Of a DNA stretch of 64,000 bases, positions 28,208 through 37,331 are shown one piece after another. Position 1 is the first letter of the stretch, and every line of letters begins with the position of its first letter. The stretch covers positions 3,120,501-3,184,500 of the forward strand of contig NZ_CP134696.1 of NCBI RefSeq assembly GCF_031851795.1. Direction: 5' to 3'. The DNA comes from Pontibacter sp. G13. Its GTDB lineage: Bacteria > Bacteroidota > Bacteroidia > J057. Made by a program: the position numbers and the translations under genes. The notes beneath the pieces are model-generated. The model saw only the letters and a program-made list of their open reading frames with translations, was not told the DNA's origin and did not search any database.

Positions 28208-28504
28208 GCAGATCGTAAATCAGGAATTGTTATCCCCCATGTCAGGATTTGGAAGGATGTGAATGGGATTGGTTGTCGGAGCAATATTAAACCCCTGATC
28301 CGATCCACTGTCGAAACCCTATGCGCAGATTTCCCCCTGTTTCCCCATCGATTGGGCTACCGAAAGAATCTCCGTTGATTCCCGCTCGGGTTTCGAGGCG
28401 AGAATGGTAACATGCATCATTACCCCTGTCGTATACCTCAATCCCCCCGGTCGGCTCGCTCACTGACCGCCATAGCTCTTTGTGTCTGACTAATCGCTCC
28501 TCCC

Positions 28505-28918
28505 ATGCGTCTGAATCTGCTTATCTCCCTCCTTGCCGCCATCCTGATCGGGCCTTCCGAACAAGCCGCAACAGTATTTGAAGCGGTCCACATGCGCATC
28601 TGCAAGGAAGGCACATGCCACCCCACCTTTTTCCCCGCCGAAGATCAGCTCATCTACCTGCCCGGAGAATCCCTCGAATGGTTCACCGAATCCGACGAGC
28701 TCGCCCTAAGCCTCACATTTACTTCCGAAGAGCCACTCGTACAGAAGGAATTCGGCGTGGTCCATCCCTATATCGCCCAAGATCAGGCCGGGGCAGACTG
28801 GATCGTCCAAGCCCTCGAAAGCGATGGCCAATGGCGGCGGATCTATCTCAGCTGCCTCAAGGACGACGGGCTGTTTTCGCTGGTGTTTTATCGCGATGGG
28901 GAGGAATTGGGTGAATGA
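28505..28918 (+). CDS. small exported protein of unknown function
   Basis: A 137-residue protein with an N-terminal signal peptide (LNLLISLLAAILIGPSEQA). The mature part contains cysteines at about 33, 38 and 119 (RICKEGTC and LSCLKDD) and mixed polar strands. No family was recognised. It is probably periplasmic. It stands alone between two long gaps, and its 3' side leads into a 1.4-kb gene-free stretch packed with repeats. Confidence 0.5.
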   Translation: MRLNLLISLLAAILIGPSEQAATVFEAVHMRICKEGTCHPTFFPAEDQLIYLPGESLEWFTESDELALSLTFTSEEPLVQKEFGVVHPYIAQDQAGADWIVQALESDGQWRRIYLSCLKDDGLFSLVFYRDGEELGE

Positions 28919-28948
28919 TCCATCTTCATCATATCGGAGCAAACGGAG

Positions 28949-28976
28949 CTTTTGGGCGTGCCCCAGCGTGCTCGAA
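28949..28976 (+). repeat. fragment of the dispersed element (5' end only)
   Basis: The family 5' end TTTTGGGCGTGCCCCAGCGT is present but no P1 partner or CCAGCCGCAC tail follows before the next full copy at 29071. It is probably a decayed or truncated copy. Confidence 0.7.
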
Positions 28977-29070
28977 AAAGGTTCCTGACTGGGCAAATGG
29001 GGCCAAAAAATCGGGGAACCCACAAGGAGATTCCCCTAACTTTTGTTTAAGAATTGTGAGTTGAAGGAGC

Positions 29071-29256
29071 TTTTGGGCGTGCCCCAGCGTGCTTGGAAGA
29101 TCGATGGCGTTTGGCAGGATGGTCGCTGGGTCTGGCCCTTGCGTGCTCGCTGGCGCTCGGTCTCGAATCTGGAGGCGATAGATCGCCGCCTCCAGATCCG
29201 AGACTCCTCCTACGGAGTCCACTTCAGGCCCATCACGCCACACAAGCCAGCCGCAC
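29071..29256 (+). repeat. dispersed structured intergenic element, copy 6
   Basis: P1 is GGCGTG with CACGCC (29076-29081 with 29234-29239) and P2 is CCCAGCG with CGCTGGG (29083-29089 with 29124-29130). The central hairpin has 18-base arms at 29160-29177 and 29187-29204 with one mismatch. A small GACTCC/GGAGTC hairpin follows it. The tail is at 29247-29256. Confidence 0.85.
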
Positions 29257-29529
29257 ATCGAGATCCTTTAGGTTCGCACAAATTGCTTGGCGAACGCACC
29301 TTCCGCCGTTTCCACCATGAACAGATACACGCCCTGATGCAATTCCACCACGGATCATTCATCCCGAAGATTGGCTGCATCTCTCATGTGCGGCTGCTTG
29401 CGGCGGGGTGAGCTGCCTGAAGGAGTAGTCGGTGGGTGGAATGGATATATGCTCGGAATTTCTTGCCTCCTCTTGAGACACGATGCCGAGCATCTTCTGG
29501 TCCCCCCACCGACCGAAGCGCCAGCGGAG

Positions 29530-29943
29530 TCCGAAAGGGAGCGGCCTGCCGACCAGAAGGCCAAGCGGTGCCTCATCTGCCAAGCACGGCAGGACACCCC
29601 CAAATCCCCCCAATCTGGCTCCAGAACTATGTATAAATCTTTATCATATGCCTCGACCTCTGTAAAGAAAATCGGATTCTTTTATCATAGCCCCCGCCCT
29701 TTGTAAAGAAAATTGGATTTTCTTATCAGATGAATGCCTATATGATAAAGAAATGGGCATTTGCTTATCATAAGGATTTTCGGCCCCTAATATCCAAAAA
29801 CAGCCCCCCATCTCACGATAGGCGGCTGTTCCGATTAGGTTGATATGTCCCAAAATATGATAAATCGCTTGACCGTGCTGGTGCAGAGATTCTGCCCAGA
29901 AATTCAGGTCACCGGCGCGATTACAATTCGATTTCTACCTGAT
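29530..29943. repeat. tandem duplication unit 1 (with a 28-base copy of the lysA 3' end)
   Basis: A 414-base unit repeated immediately at 29944-30316. Positions 29920-29947 repeat the last codons of lysA exactly (compare 30293-30320). It contains an internal 41-base direct duplication around GTAAAGAAAAT that the second unit lacks, several TTATCAT/ATGATAA motifs, and a copy of the lysA terminator-like hairpin. No gene is supported here. Confidence 0.88.
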
Positions 29944-30316
29944 TCCGGAAGGGAGCGGCCTGCCGACCAGAAGGCCAAGCGGTGCCTCATCTGCCAAGCA
30001 CGGCAGGACACCCCCAAATCCACACCATTTGGCTCCAGAACTATGTATAAATCTTTATCATATGCCTCGACCTCTGTAAAGAAAATTGGATTTTCTTATC
30101 AGATGAATGCCTATATGATAAGGAAATGGGCATTTGCTTATCATAAGGATTTTCGGCCCCTAATATCCAAAAACAGCCCCCCATCTCACGATAGGCGGCT
30201 GTTCCGATTAGGTTGATATGTCCCAAAATATGATAAATCGTTTGACCGTGCTGGTGCAGAGATTCTGCCCAGAAATTCAGGTCACCGGCGCGATTACAAT
30301 TCGATTTCTACCTGAT
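29944..30316. repeat. tandem duplication unit 2, running into the lysA 3' end
   Basis: Second unit, 373 bases, nearly identical to unit 1 apart from the missing 41 bases and a few substitutions. It ends inside lysA, so this is probably the ancestral position and unit 1 the new copy. Confidence 0.88.
30168..30205 (-). terminator. probable terminator of lysA
   Basis: On the minus strand the arms AACAGCC and GGCTGTT enclose a loop of about 17 bases and are followed by TTTT. It lies about 90 bases past the lysA stop and is duplicated with the repeat unit. Confidence 0.5.
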
Positions 30317-31556
30317 TCCGCATCAGATCGTCCATCGTCTCGCGCTTGCGGATGAGGTGAGCTTTGCCTTCGTACACCATCACCTCGGCAGGGCGGAATC
30401 GGCTGTTGTAGTTGGAGCTCATGGAGTATCCATAGGCGCCCGCATTCTTGAGGCAGAGGATATCTCCCTCGCGTACCTCATTCAGTTTGCGGTCCCAGCC
30501 AAATGTATCGGTCTCGCAGATGTAGCCGACTACGGTGTAGATCCGCTGGGTACCGGAGGGGTTGCTGGCATTGAAGATGTCGTGAAATCCGCCATACATC
30601 ATCGGACGGATGAAGTGGTTCAGGCCGGAATCCACCCCCACAAATACGGTCGAAGGCGTAGGCTTGATGACGTTGGACTTCATCATGAAATAGCCAGATT
30701 CGCTGACCATGTATTTGCCGGGCTCAAACCAGATCTCGATTTCCTTGCCGTAGTCTTTGCAGAAATCGGCATAGGCCGTGCGGAGCTGTTCACCGATCTC
30801 CTCGACATTGGTGGTGACATCGCCCTCCTTGTAGCCGACTTTGAATCCAGAACCGAAATCGATGAACTCCAAGCCTTCGAATTCACGGGCGAGGTCAAAC
30901 ATGATGTTCGCGCTCTGCAAATAGGCGCGGGCATCCAAGATATCCGAACCGGTATGCACGTGCAGGCCGACCACATTGATATTCTCGCTTTTGACGATCC
31001 GCTCTACGTGGCGACGCTGGAACACGGAGATTCCGAATTTGGAATCGATGTGGCCCACTTGAATTTTGGAGTTGCCTCCTGCGAAGATATGTGGATTGAA
31101 TCGGATGCAGCATGGCACGGAATCGCCATACGCATGACCGAATTGTTCCAAGATGGAGATGTTGTCGATATTGATGACGAGTCCCATGCTGACCGCCTCC
31201 TGAATCTCCTCGAAGGATACACAGTTGGGGGTGAAGATGATCTCTTCAGGCTGGAATCCCGCTTTCAACCCCAATCGCGCTTCTTGGAGCGACACGGTAT
31301 CGAGACCCGCGCCCAGTTTGCGCATCAGTTTGAGGATGGACAGGTTGGAGAGTGCCTTGACTGGGTACTTGATCTTGCAGTTGAGGCCATCGAAGGCCTT
31401 GACCATCTTTTCGTACTTGTAACGGATCATGTCCGCGTCATAGATGAACAAAGGCGAGCCGAACTGCTCGCAGATCTCCAGTACATCCAGTCCTTGGATG
31501 CGATACTGTCCGTCTTCCAACTGCATGGTCGGGGCTTGTTGTGCCACTAGTTCCAT
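30294..31556 (-). CDS. lysA: diaminopimelate decarboxylase
   Basis: A 420-residue PLP enzyme of the alanine racemase-type barrel fold, making L-lysine from meso-diaminopimelate. The PLP lysine is probably Lys67 in KYPVKALSNLS, HVHTGSDI and the glycine-rich DFGSGFKVGY bind the cofactor, and GYICETDTFGWDRKL replaces the usual CESGD block near residue 340. That Cys-Glu-Thr-Asp variant is familiar in Bacteroidota members but could also signal a related decarboxylase (for example of carboxynorspermidine). It has a duplicated 3' end just downstream. The gene before it (31666-32121) has its own terminator. Confidence 0.85.
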   Translation of the reverse strand: MELVAQQAPTMQLEDGQYRIQGLDVLEICEQFGSPLFIYDADMIRYKYEKMVKAFDGLNCKIKYPVKALSNLSILKLMRKLGAGLDTVSLQEARLGLKAGFQPEEIIFTPNCVSFEEIQEAVSMGLVINIDNISILEQFGHAYGDSVPCCIRFNPHIFAGGNSKIQVGHIDSKFGISVFQRRHVERIVKSENINVVGLHVHTGSDILDARAYLQSANIMFDLAREFEGLEFIDFGSGFKVGYKEGDVTTNVEEIGEQLRTAYADFCKDYGKEIEIWFEPGKYMVSESGYFMMKSNVIKPTPSTVFVGVDSGLNHFIRPMMYGGFHDIFNASNPSGTQRIYTVVGYICETDTFGWDRKLNEVREGDILCLKNAGAYGYSMSSNYNSRFRPAEVMVYEGKAHLIRKRETMDDLMRNQVEIEL

Positions 31557-31593
31557 GGGTTAATGGGGTTAAAAATCAATTGCGATTAAACTC

Positions 31594-31639
31594 AAAAAAA
31601 AACACAATCAGCCACACGCTCTGAGTCATCAGCGTGCGG
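31594..31639 (-). terminator. terminator between the 31666 gene and lysA
   Basis: Minus-strand hairpin with CACGCT and AGCGTG arms followed after a short spacer by nine T. Confidence 0.6.
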
Positions 31640-31665
31640 CATAGATATAAATCATGCACACGCTC

Positions 31666-32121
31666 TCAGAGAAAGCGTTTCAACCAAGTCTGTTTCAATG
31701 GAGCCTCCCACTTGGAGAGGTCGTCACTCTGATCCAGTGAGTGATCAAACACCTGAGTGTCGGGGGTGAGTTCACCAGTGTCGATCTTCTGGCGAATTTG
31801 AGAGAAGTGCGTGGATTGGATCTGTCCGTCGGTCGTCTGGTAGTACACTTGCGCGCTATCGGCCCAGGCAAATCCCATCTGCTGCAAGATCGAGGAAATC
31901 CCTCTTTTCAGGCTGTCGATGGAGCATCCGGACGGACGATCGTCTCCGGGATTGGATCTGGCAATGATGAATTGATGATGCTTAATCTGCATCAATCCAT
32001 CGACCGAAGCACCATGAGATTTCCACTGGCCGGCAAACTCTGAGAGCGCCGCACCCAAAGCCGCCTCTTGGTCGGGCGTCAGGGGTTGTTCCAATGAAAA
32101 AAACCAAGTGTTCGATTGCAT
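31666..32121 (-). CDS. conserved protein of unknown function
   Basis: A 151-residue cytoplasmic protein with no signal peptide or membrane segment. It has a conserved-looking centre SGCSIDSLKRGISSILQQMG. Similar Bacteroidota proteins are often labelled ABC transporter ATPase, but no Walker A or signature motif exists here, so that name is not supported. It starts 33 bases after the stop of the DUF434-type gene on the same strand, so both may be one operon. Confidence 0.55.
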   Translation of the reverse strand: MQSNTWFFSLEQPLTPDQEAALGAALSEFAGQWKSHGASVDGLMQIKHHQFIIARSNPGDDRPSGCSIDSLKRGISSILQQMGFAWADSAQVYYQTTDGQIQSTHFSQIRQKIDTGELTPDTQVFDHSLDQSDDLSKWEAPLKQTWLKRFL

Positions 32122-32154
32122 GGCGCAATATTAAGCAAAAATGCGACACACCTG

Positions 32155-32946
32155 TCAACCCTCGGATTGATTTTCAGGAGAATCCTCTCCCCAATCGGGC
32201 AAATCGGGGAATGTCAGGGTCAACGGCTGGGTTCCTTTGAGTGCAAGCAATTCTACTTCTTCCATCCCCTCGATGATGTATCCAGCGAGATTGAACCAAT
32301 CATCGCGATGGTCGATGACCCAACCGTCACTCGAGATGGGAATGCGATCTGTCTCCTCCAAGATGGTTTTGTCGGGGCTGTTGACAAGGCGAATGTCCCA
32401 ATTGAAGCCGTTTTCCTCCGCCAGTTCGCGCATCATGGTTTTGAGCCTACCGGAATTCGAGACGGGTTTGTCGAGGAACCACAAGGCATTCTCGATTCCC
32501 AATTCTTGCATCTTATGCCCAATCAATCGGAGTGCGGGGAAGGTTTCCTCCACCCGCCGATACGTTCCGTGGACGCTGGCGATGTCTCGATAGCAACCGT
32601 CGCGCGAAAGGATGACCCACCCTTTGGCAAGTGCCGCCTCCACGGTGATGAGGAGATTGTATCCATCAATGACCACATCTGATCCGGCTACCGACTGGGA
32701 GGACAACATGGAAGCCACCCGTGAATCTCGCGCCAAATCTGAGCAGCTCGCGCGGCTGATGGCTTGCCGTTGTCGGACATTGAGGCGATAGCGATCCCCG
32801 ACCAATTTCAGGGCGGACTTCTCTGTGTAGCCACGCGAGAGCAACCACGAAAGGTCGGTCACGGCGAGGTTGAGTGTCGGCCACCATTGGGCTCCGAGAT
32901 ACTGGTCATCATTGGCGCGTTTGCCTCGGTGCTTTTGCTTGGACAT
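32155..32946 (-). CDS. DUF434-type protein with PIN-like region
   Basis: A 263-residue protein matching the DUF434 family. The N-terminal part (about residues 20-75) has LSRGYTEKSALKLVGDRYRLNVRQRQAI. A second part begins with VVIDGYNLLITVEAALA, which looks like a PIN/NYN-type nuclease strand, and continues to SSDGWVIDHRDDWFNLAG. The biochemical role of the family is not known; RNA cleavage is a guess from the DGYN motif. It opens the two-gene set with 31666-32121. Confidence 0.75.
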   Translation of the reverse strand: MSKQKHRGKRANDDQYLGAQWWPTLNLAVTDLSWLLSRGYTEKSALKLVGDRYRLNVRQRQAISRASCSDLARDSRVASMLSSQSVAGSDVVIDGYNLLITVEAALAKGWVILSRDGCYRDIASVHGTYRRVEETFPALRLIGHKMQELGIENALWFLDKPVSNSGRLKTMMRELAEENGFNWDIRLVNSPDKTILEETDRIPISSDGWVIDHRDDWFNLAGYIIEGMEEVELLALKGTQPLTLTFPDLPDWGEDSPENQSEG

Positions 32947-33186
32947 GGGGGGAGGTTGGGGTAAGGGAATTTCCTTGAAACTACGGAAATTTCAGCAGAC
33001 GTTGGATAGGGTGCCGGAATCTGCCATGATTCCCTGTCCAGTCAGGTGAAGCCGGCCACCTTCAGGGAATATGCATTTTTTGCACAGCATCCTAAAAATT
33101 GCCCTTTTTGCAGCGTTGAGGTCGATTTTTTATCAGAAATGCAACCAACTCTATCACAATTTGCACGCTAGCCCTGCACGCCAATT

Positions 33187-33340
33187 TACTTTCGTATATT
33201 CTACTCAGTTGAAGGAATCGACTCTCAACACCTGCTAAATTTTTGTGTAGAAGCGTTGACTTCTATGAATGGATAACCTGCACAATCCGACAAGTTCGGG
33301 TTTTTGGAATATCACCTCTGGACCGGGTGGTATTTTTTTT
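33187..33340 (+). ncRNA. possible small RNA (or leader) with terminator
   Basis: In the gap from 32947 to 33965, TACTTTCG at 33187-33194 resembles a -7 box and TTTG lies 23 bases upstream of it. Hairpins follow at 33248-33265 (TAGAAG with CTTCTA) and 33287-33299. A terminator-like hairpin at 33309-33333 (ATATCACC with GGTGGTAT) is followed by eight T. A 30-codon frame (33269-33361) runs through the same stretch, so it may instead be a small gene. Nothing else in this gap apart from the repeats was recognised. Confidence 0.3.
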
Positions 33341-33453
33341 GTGCCGAATTTCGAGGTGTAGGGTGGAATGTGGGCACAGGTGCCGAGAGGTTTTCCACTC
33401 GCCTACGCCCCTGTCAGATGCGGTCAGGATGGCATGATAGGCTGGGGCTCCTT

Positions 33454-33675
33454 GTGCGGATGACCTGCGGCGGCGATAGGGATGGGAAGGGCGAGCCGAC
33501 AGGCGAGGTCCGAGGCCTCCGGCTTTTTGGGGCGGTGATGCAGCGGCCAAGTAGACACGCCTTTTCAAGCGGCAATTCCCAAGGACGGGAGCGACAGCGC
33601 ACCCCTGGAACAGCCCGGACCGGCGACGATGATGCTCAGAGAAGACCTCCATGCCCAGCACGCCGGGATCGCCCA
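33454..33675 (-). repeat. dispersed structured intergenic element, copy 11
   Basis: Minus-strand copy. P1 is GGCGAT with ATCGCC (33472-33477 with 33668-33673) and P2 is CCGGCG with CGCCGG (33620-33625 with 33661-33666). The tail is degenerate (complement of GTGCGGATGA at 33454-33463). It lies 56 bases before copy 7, in opposite orientation, with the two 5' ends facing. Confidence 0.75.
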
Positions 33676-33732
33676 CATACACCTTTATTTCCTGAGCGAA
33701 ATATTCGGGTCAAAGCAGTTCCATTTTCTTAG

Positions 33733-33897
33733 ATCTGGGTGTGCCCCCGCGAGCTTGGCATCTATTCCTCGCCCCAAACATGAGCGCGGGGTCGCGTGCT
33801 GCATGGGTTCGCTGCGCTCCGTCCTCCGCTGATGGCTCCGGACCGCTCCCAAGGTCGCGCCATTCCGCCCGCTCACACCGCCGCAAGCCAACCGCAC
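33733..33897 (+). repeat. dispersed structured intergenic element, copy 7
   Basis: P1 is GGTGTG with CACACC (33738-33743 with 33874-33879), a double-sided change from the usual GGCGTG. P2 is CCCCGCG with CGCGGGG (33745-33751 with 33785-33791). The tail is CCAACCGCAC, one base off the consensus. Confidence 0.82.
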
Positions 33898-33902
33898 CTC
33901 AC

Positions 33903-33932
33903 AAAAAAACGGCCGCCATCTTGGCAGCCGTT
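33903..33932 (-). terminator. terminator of the SusC-SusD operon
   Basis: On the minus strand the arms ACGGCTGCCA and TGGCGGCCGT (one mismatch) are followed by seven T, 33 bases past the stop of the glycan-binding lipoprotein gene. Confidence 0.85.
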
Positions 33933-33965
33933 CTTGGTATGATTGCTTTCAATCTACAGGTCTAT

Positions 33966-35663
33966 CTAAAAGAGCGGACCATCGGACAGATAGATTTCAT
34001 CCACGCTGATCTCGTAATCGACGGCATCGGCATTGCCCGTGCTGAATCCGATCTTCACATAGTCGAGCGCTCCCTTCACATCGAATTCGGTGGCATCGCC
34101 GCCCCAGTTGGACAACACATCGGGAGACACTGGCAGATGCACCAATTCCCAGCCATTGGTTTCGAAGACATAATCTGGTGCTGTCTGGCCGATTCCCCAC
34201 TTGGTATCATTCTGGAAAAGCTCCACTTGGAAGTAGCCTTTTTTGCCGTTGGTATTGATCCAGATGCTCAAGTAAGGACAATCCATCTCCTGGAGATTGA
34301 TCGATTGAGCGTCGAAGATCATCTCCCCGGTCCAATTCCAGCTTGTCACATTGTCCAGCGAAACCGTCAGGTGGTTATTGCCAGAAAGCGGTGAAGCGCC
34401 ATTGAGTCCCGCATTCGCAGATCCACTGTATGGATTCGCGCCATCTTCAAAATCCCACAATTTGATGCCTTCCTTGCGAGCGCCATCCGTGATCATGATC
34501 TGGTCGATGTGAATCTCAAACGGATTGGTGCCATTTCCCTGCTTGAAAATAAAGGCCAAATCCTCGATCGTACCAGTCGGAGATACCTCCAATGCGCCAT
34601 TGCTCCACCAATCTTCCCACGGGAAATTCGCCAGATCAATGCTCCGCCATTCCCAGCCTTGCGTCTGGAACATGTAATTGTCATCAGGATTGCTGGAAGA
34701 AGCCCCCGTAAAGTGGCCTCCGCCACGCACCCCATTCATTTCCATTTCCACCTGAAAATAGCCGGCGTTGCCATTGGTATTGATCAGGAAGGTCAGATGT
34801 GGCTCGTGAAAATCCGTCAATTCAACGGGTGCCCCAAGCGTTACCCGGCCAATTTCCGTTCCCCAAGGATCTGGAACAGCCGCTTCCATGATGCTCAAGT
34901 ATTTCCCGCCACGACCGTAGGGAACGCCTCCCAAATTGATGCCGTGCTGAGGCGTAATATCAGATGGCGTAAATGGATCCACTCCATCTTCAAAGTCCCA
35001 AATGGTCATGGCAGGAGCGGGATCGTATTTCAAATTGGGATCGTAATCCTCCACCGGAATGGCGGGAGATACCCCATTGGAGACTCCGCCGCGGGAAGTC
35101 ACGGTGATGGTCACATTGTCTGCGAGGACCAATCCTTCTGTCGCCACGGTGATCTCTGTTTCTGTACCAGAAGCACCTTCCACCATGACCTTCTGGCCAT
35201 CCAGTGCAACTTCCGTCACCAGATCCATATTCTCCCCTTTGAGCTTGAAGTTCTGCCCTCGGTAGATGACCAGGGGCCATTCCAACACGGAAGTCTCTGG
35301 ATAGGTGATCTCCAATTCATCCGTGGAAACCGTGGATTTGTTGTAGGAAGTGGACAGGGTGATAGGTCCAGATGCAGCCGTACGAGGCACGGAGATAGTC
35401 ACCGATTCTTCAGACTTGCTCACGATGTCAGCAGAACGGCGATTGTCGCCCACCAACACGCGGATAGTCTTGTCGAGATTCGTTCCCTGTAGCGTGATTT
35501 CAGTTCCAATTTCAGCCGTTCCCGGATCGATCGCGCTGATCGTAGGCAATGGCCAAGGGATGTCGTAGTTCTCAGAATAGGGCGTTTCCCGCTCACAGGA
35601 GCCCAAGAAGCCGACCAGCAGGACCAACGCCCATGACCAGCGGGAGGTATATGATAGTTTCAT
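33966..35663 (-). CDS. IPT/TIG-type surface glycan-binding lipoprotein
   Basis: A 565-residue lipoprotein, third gene of the SusC-SusD operon and in the position of a surface glycan-binding protein. The lipobox is FLGSC (Cys23). Two IPT/TIG-like immunoglobulin folds follow (about residues 40-215, for example TISAIDPGTAEIGTEITLQG), then two related domains that each begin WDFEDG (near residues 240 and 425) and end in strands such as EIHIDQIMITDG and EISVDEIYLSDG. These are probably carbohydrate-binding repeats. It would hold polysaccharide at the cell surface beside SusCD. The ATG at 35663 is chosen because upstream in-frame starts precede the signal peptide. Confidence 0.82.
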   Translation of the reverse strand: MKLSYTSRWSWALVLLVGFLGSCERETPYSENYDIPWPLPTISAIDPGTAEIGTEITLQGTNLDKTIRVLVGDNRRSADIVSKSEESVTISVPRTAASGPITLSTSYNKSTVSTDELEITYPETSVLEWPLVIYRGQNFKLKGENMDLVTEVALDGQKVMVEGASGTETEITVATEGLVLADNVTITVTSRGGVSNGVSPAIPVEDYDPNLKYDPAPAMTIWDFEDGVDPFTPSDITPQHGINLGGVPYGRGGKYLSIMEAAVPDPWGTEIGRVTLGAPVELTDFHEPHLTFLINTNGNAGYFQVEMEMNGVRGGGHFTGASSSNPDDNYMFQTQGWEWRSIDLANFPWEDWWSNGALEVSPTGTIEDLAFIFKQGNGTNPFEIHIDQIMITDGARKEGIKLWDFEDGANPYSGSANAGLNGASPLSGNNHLTVSLDNVTSWNWTGEMIFDAQSINLQEMDCPYLSIWINTNGKKGYFQVELFQNDTKWGIGQTAPDYVFETNGWELVHLPVSPDVLSNWGGDATEFDVKGALDYVKIGFSTGNADAVDYEISVDEIYLSDGPLF

Positions 35664-35729
35664 GAGAATTCGGATAGTAGTAAGTAAATGCGGAGAGTCC
35701 ATTGCTCCCCGCCTGAATCAAGAAGCGCA

Positions 35730-37313
35730 TCAATAATTGGGGTTCTGTGCAATGCCCCAAGACTCTACCTCGGAGACCGGAATCGGCAACACTGGATATG
35801 GATGCGTAAGTCCCTCGGTCAAAGAGTGGCTCATGGCCATTGCACGGTCTGCTTCGGGAAGCATGTCCATGTACCGTCCTGTGCGTACCAAATCCCAATA
35901 GCGGATAGACTCCATTCCAAGTTCCACGCGGCGCTCTTGGTAGATTGCATCGAGGAGATCTTGACCAGAAATTCCGGAGAGCGGTTCCAATACCCCATCC
36001 AGTTCACCCGCACCATAGGAGGCGTAATCCATGGAACCCTCGGTAGAACCTTTGGGCTTGGTGGCATTGAGGGCGCGTTCGCGGACCATATTGACATACA
36101 TGATGGCTTCGGCTTCATTGCCCAGGTGGTAGGCTGCCTCAGCATGCATCAGCAACAGGTCTGCATAGCGGAACTTGCGGATATTCTGGCCAGCTGCTTT
36201 GGCGGTGGAAGGAGATTCGATCGCCGCCTTGCGATTGAGATATCCCGTCTGATTGGCCTCTGGATATTCGATGACCTGTGCTTCGCCCAAGACGATATCC
36301 CCATCTTTGTAGACTGTGCAAGGCATACGTGGATCTCCGGATTCGTAGGCATCCACGAGATCTTGGGTGGGGTTGTTGAATCCCCAGCCCCAAGTGGAGC
36401 GGTTGTTCTGGAAGATATTCCCCGTGGTTCCGGTCTTGATCGGTCCCCAAGTCTCGGTGGTTTCGTAGGTTTGAACTTCGAAAATGGATTCGATGCTGTT
36501 TTCCCCTTCCACCTCGAATAGCTCGGCATAATTGGCCAGCAATTGATATTCTCCTGAAGCCACAATCTTAGCCGTCAAGTCATACACCTGCTGCCAAGTG
36601 GTTCCATTCATCCCAAGGCCTGCTTCGAACATGTGAACCCTCGCTTGATAGGCCCAAGCAGCTCCTTGCGTGGCACGGCCCAAATCTTCCGCTGCATAAT
36701 CCCCTTTGGCAGGGAGCAAAGCCGCCGCTTCCGCAAAATCCTGCGCTATGAACGCATAGGATTCCGCCAAAGACGAGCGTTGAAGATTGCCGAATTCAGA
36801 AGGCTTGACCGGCTCATTCATGATGATGATTCCCCCGAAAATTCGAGCTAGGTAGAAGCTGAAATATCCACGCAGGAACTTCGCTTCGCCCATGAGTCGG
36901 TTCTTCAATTCCTCCGGCAAATCCGCCTCTGGAAGGTTCTTGATCACGGTATTGGCACGAAAAAGACCAATGTGCATGTTGTGCCAAACTCCTGTAACGG
37001 GCCCATTGGTAGCAGTCGTACGCCATTGCTCCATTTCCACCAGGTCGATGAAGTCATTGGGCGTAGATCCTTTCGCGGCATCGTCGGAGAGAATATCTCC
37101 AAACATGAATTCATAGTTGTGGGGAGCGCCATTCCCCTCGTCCCAGGCTGCCACGTCATAGACCGAATTCACGGCCAAAACGGCATTGGTGGGATCGTTG
37201 AAGAAATTCTGGTCCGTTTCCACGCCGAGCGGAGATTTGTCCAAAAATCCTTCACAGGCGGTGATGGAGGCCCCTGCACCCAAGAGCAGCAAGCCGTATA
37301 TCCAATTTTTCAT
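35730..37313 (-). CDS. SusD/RagB family nutrient-uptake lipoprotein
   Basis: A 527-residue outer-membrane lipoprotein that caps the SusC channel and binds oligosaccharides. The lipobox is ITAC (Cys20), followed by EGFLDKSPLG. The family pattern NFFNDPTNAVLAVNSVYD appears near residue 40. Tetratricopeptide-like helices follow, and the C-terminal region has the typical YQERRVELGMESIRYWDLVRTG. It lies 18 bases after the SusC gene on the same strand, and the glycan-binding lipoprotein gene follows after 66 bases. All three should be one transcript. Confidence 0.95.
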   Translation of the reverse strand: MKNWIYGLLLLGAGASITACEGFLDKSPLGVETDQNFFNDPTNAVLAVNSVYDVAAWDEGNGAPHNYEFMFGDILSDDAAKGSTPNDFIDLVEMEQWRTTATNGPVTGVWHNMHIGLFRANTVIKNLPEADLPEELKNRLMGEAKFLRGYFSFYLARIFGGIIIMNEPVKPSEFGNLQRSSLAESYAFIAQDFAEAAALLPAKGDYAAEDLGRATQGAAWAYQARVHMFEAGLGMNGTTWQQVYDLTAKIVASGEYQLLANYAELFEVEGENSIESIFEVQTYETTETWGPIKTGTTGNIFQNNRSTWGWGFNNPTQDLVDAYESGDPRMPCTVYKDGDIVLGEAQVIEYPEANQTGYLNRKAAIESPSTAKAAGQNIRKFRYADLLLMHAEAAYHLGNEAEAIMYVNMVRERALNATKPKGSTEGSMDYASYGAGELDGVLEPLSGISGQDLLDAIYQERRVELGMESIRYWDLVRTGRYMDMLPEADRAMAMSHSLTEGLTHPYPVLPIPVSEVESWGIAQNPNY

Positions 37314-37331
37314 GAGAATTCGAATGAGGGA

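Noticed and set aside
29845-30216. Open frame over the lysA-side duplication
   Set aside because: Appears only because the repeat unit and its copy are joined; interrupted in the other unit and without family features.
31666-32121. ABC transporter ATPase name for the small protein
   Set aside because: No Walker A, Walker B or signature motif is present, and the length is too short.
33741-34394. Plus-strand open frame over copy 7 and the SusE-position gene end
   Set aside because: Runs from the repeat into the antisense of a well-supported lipoprotein gene.
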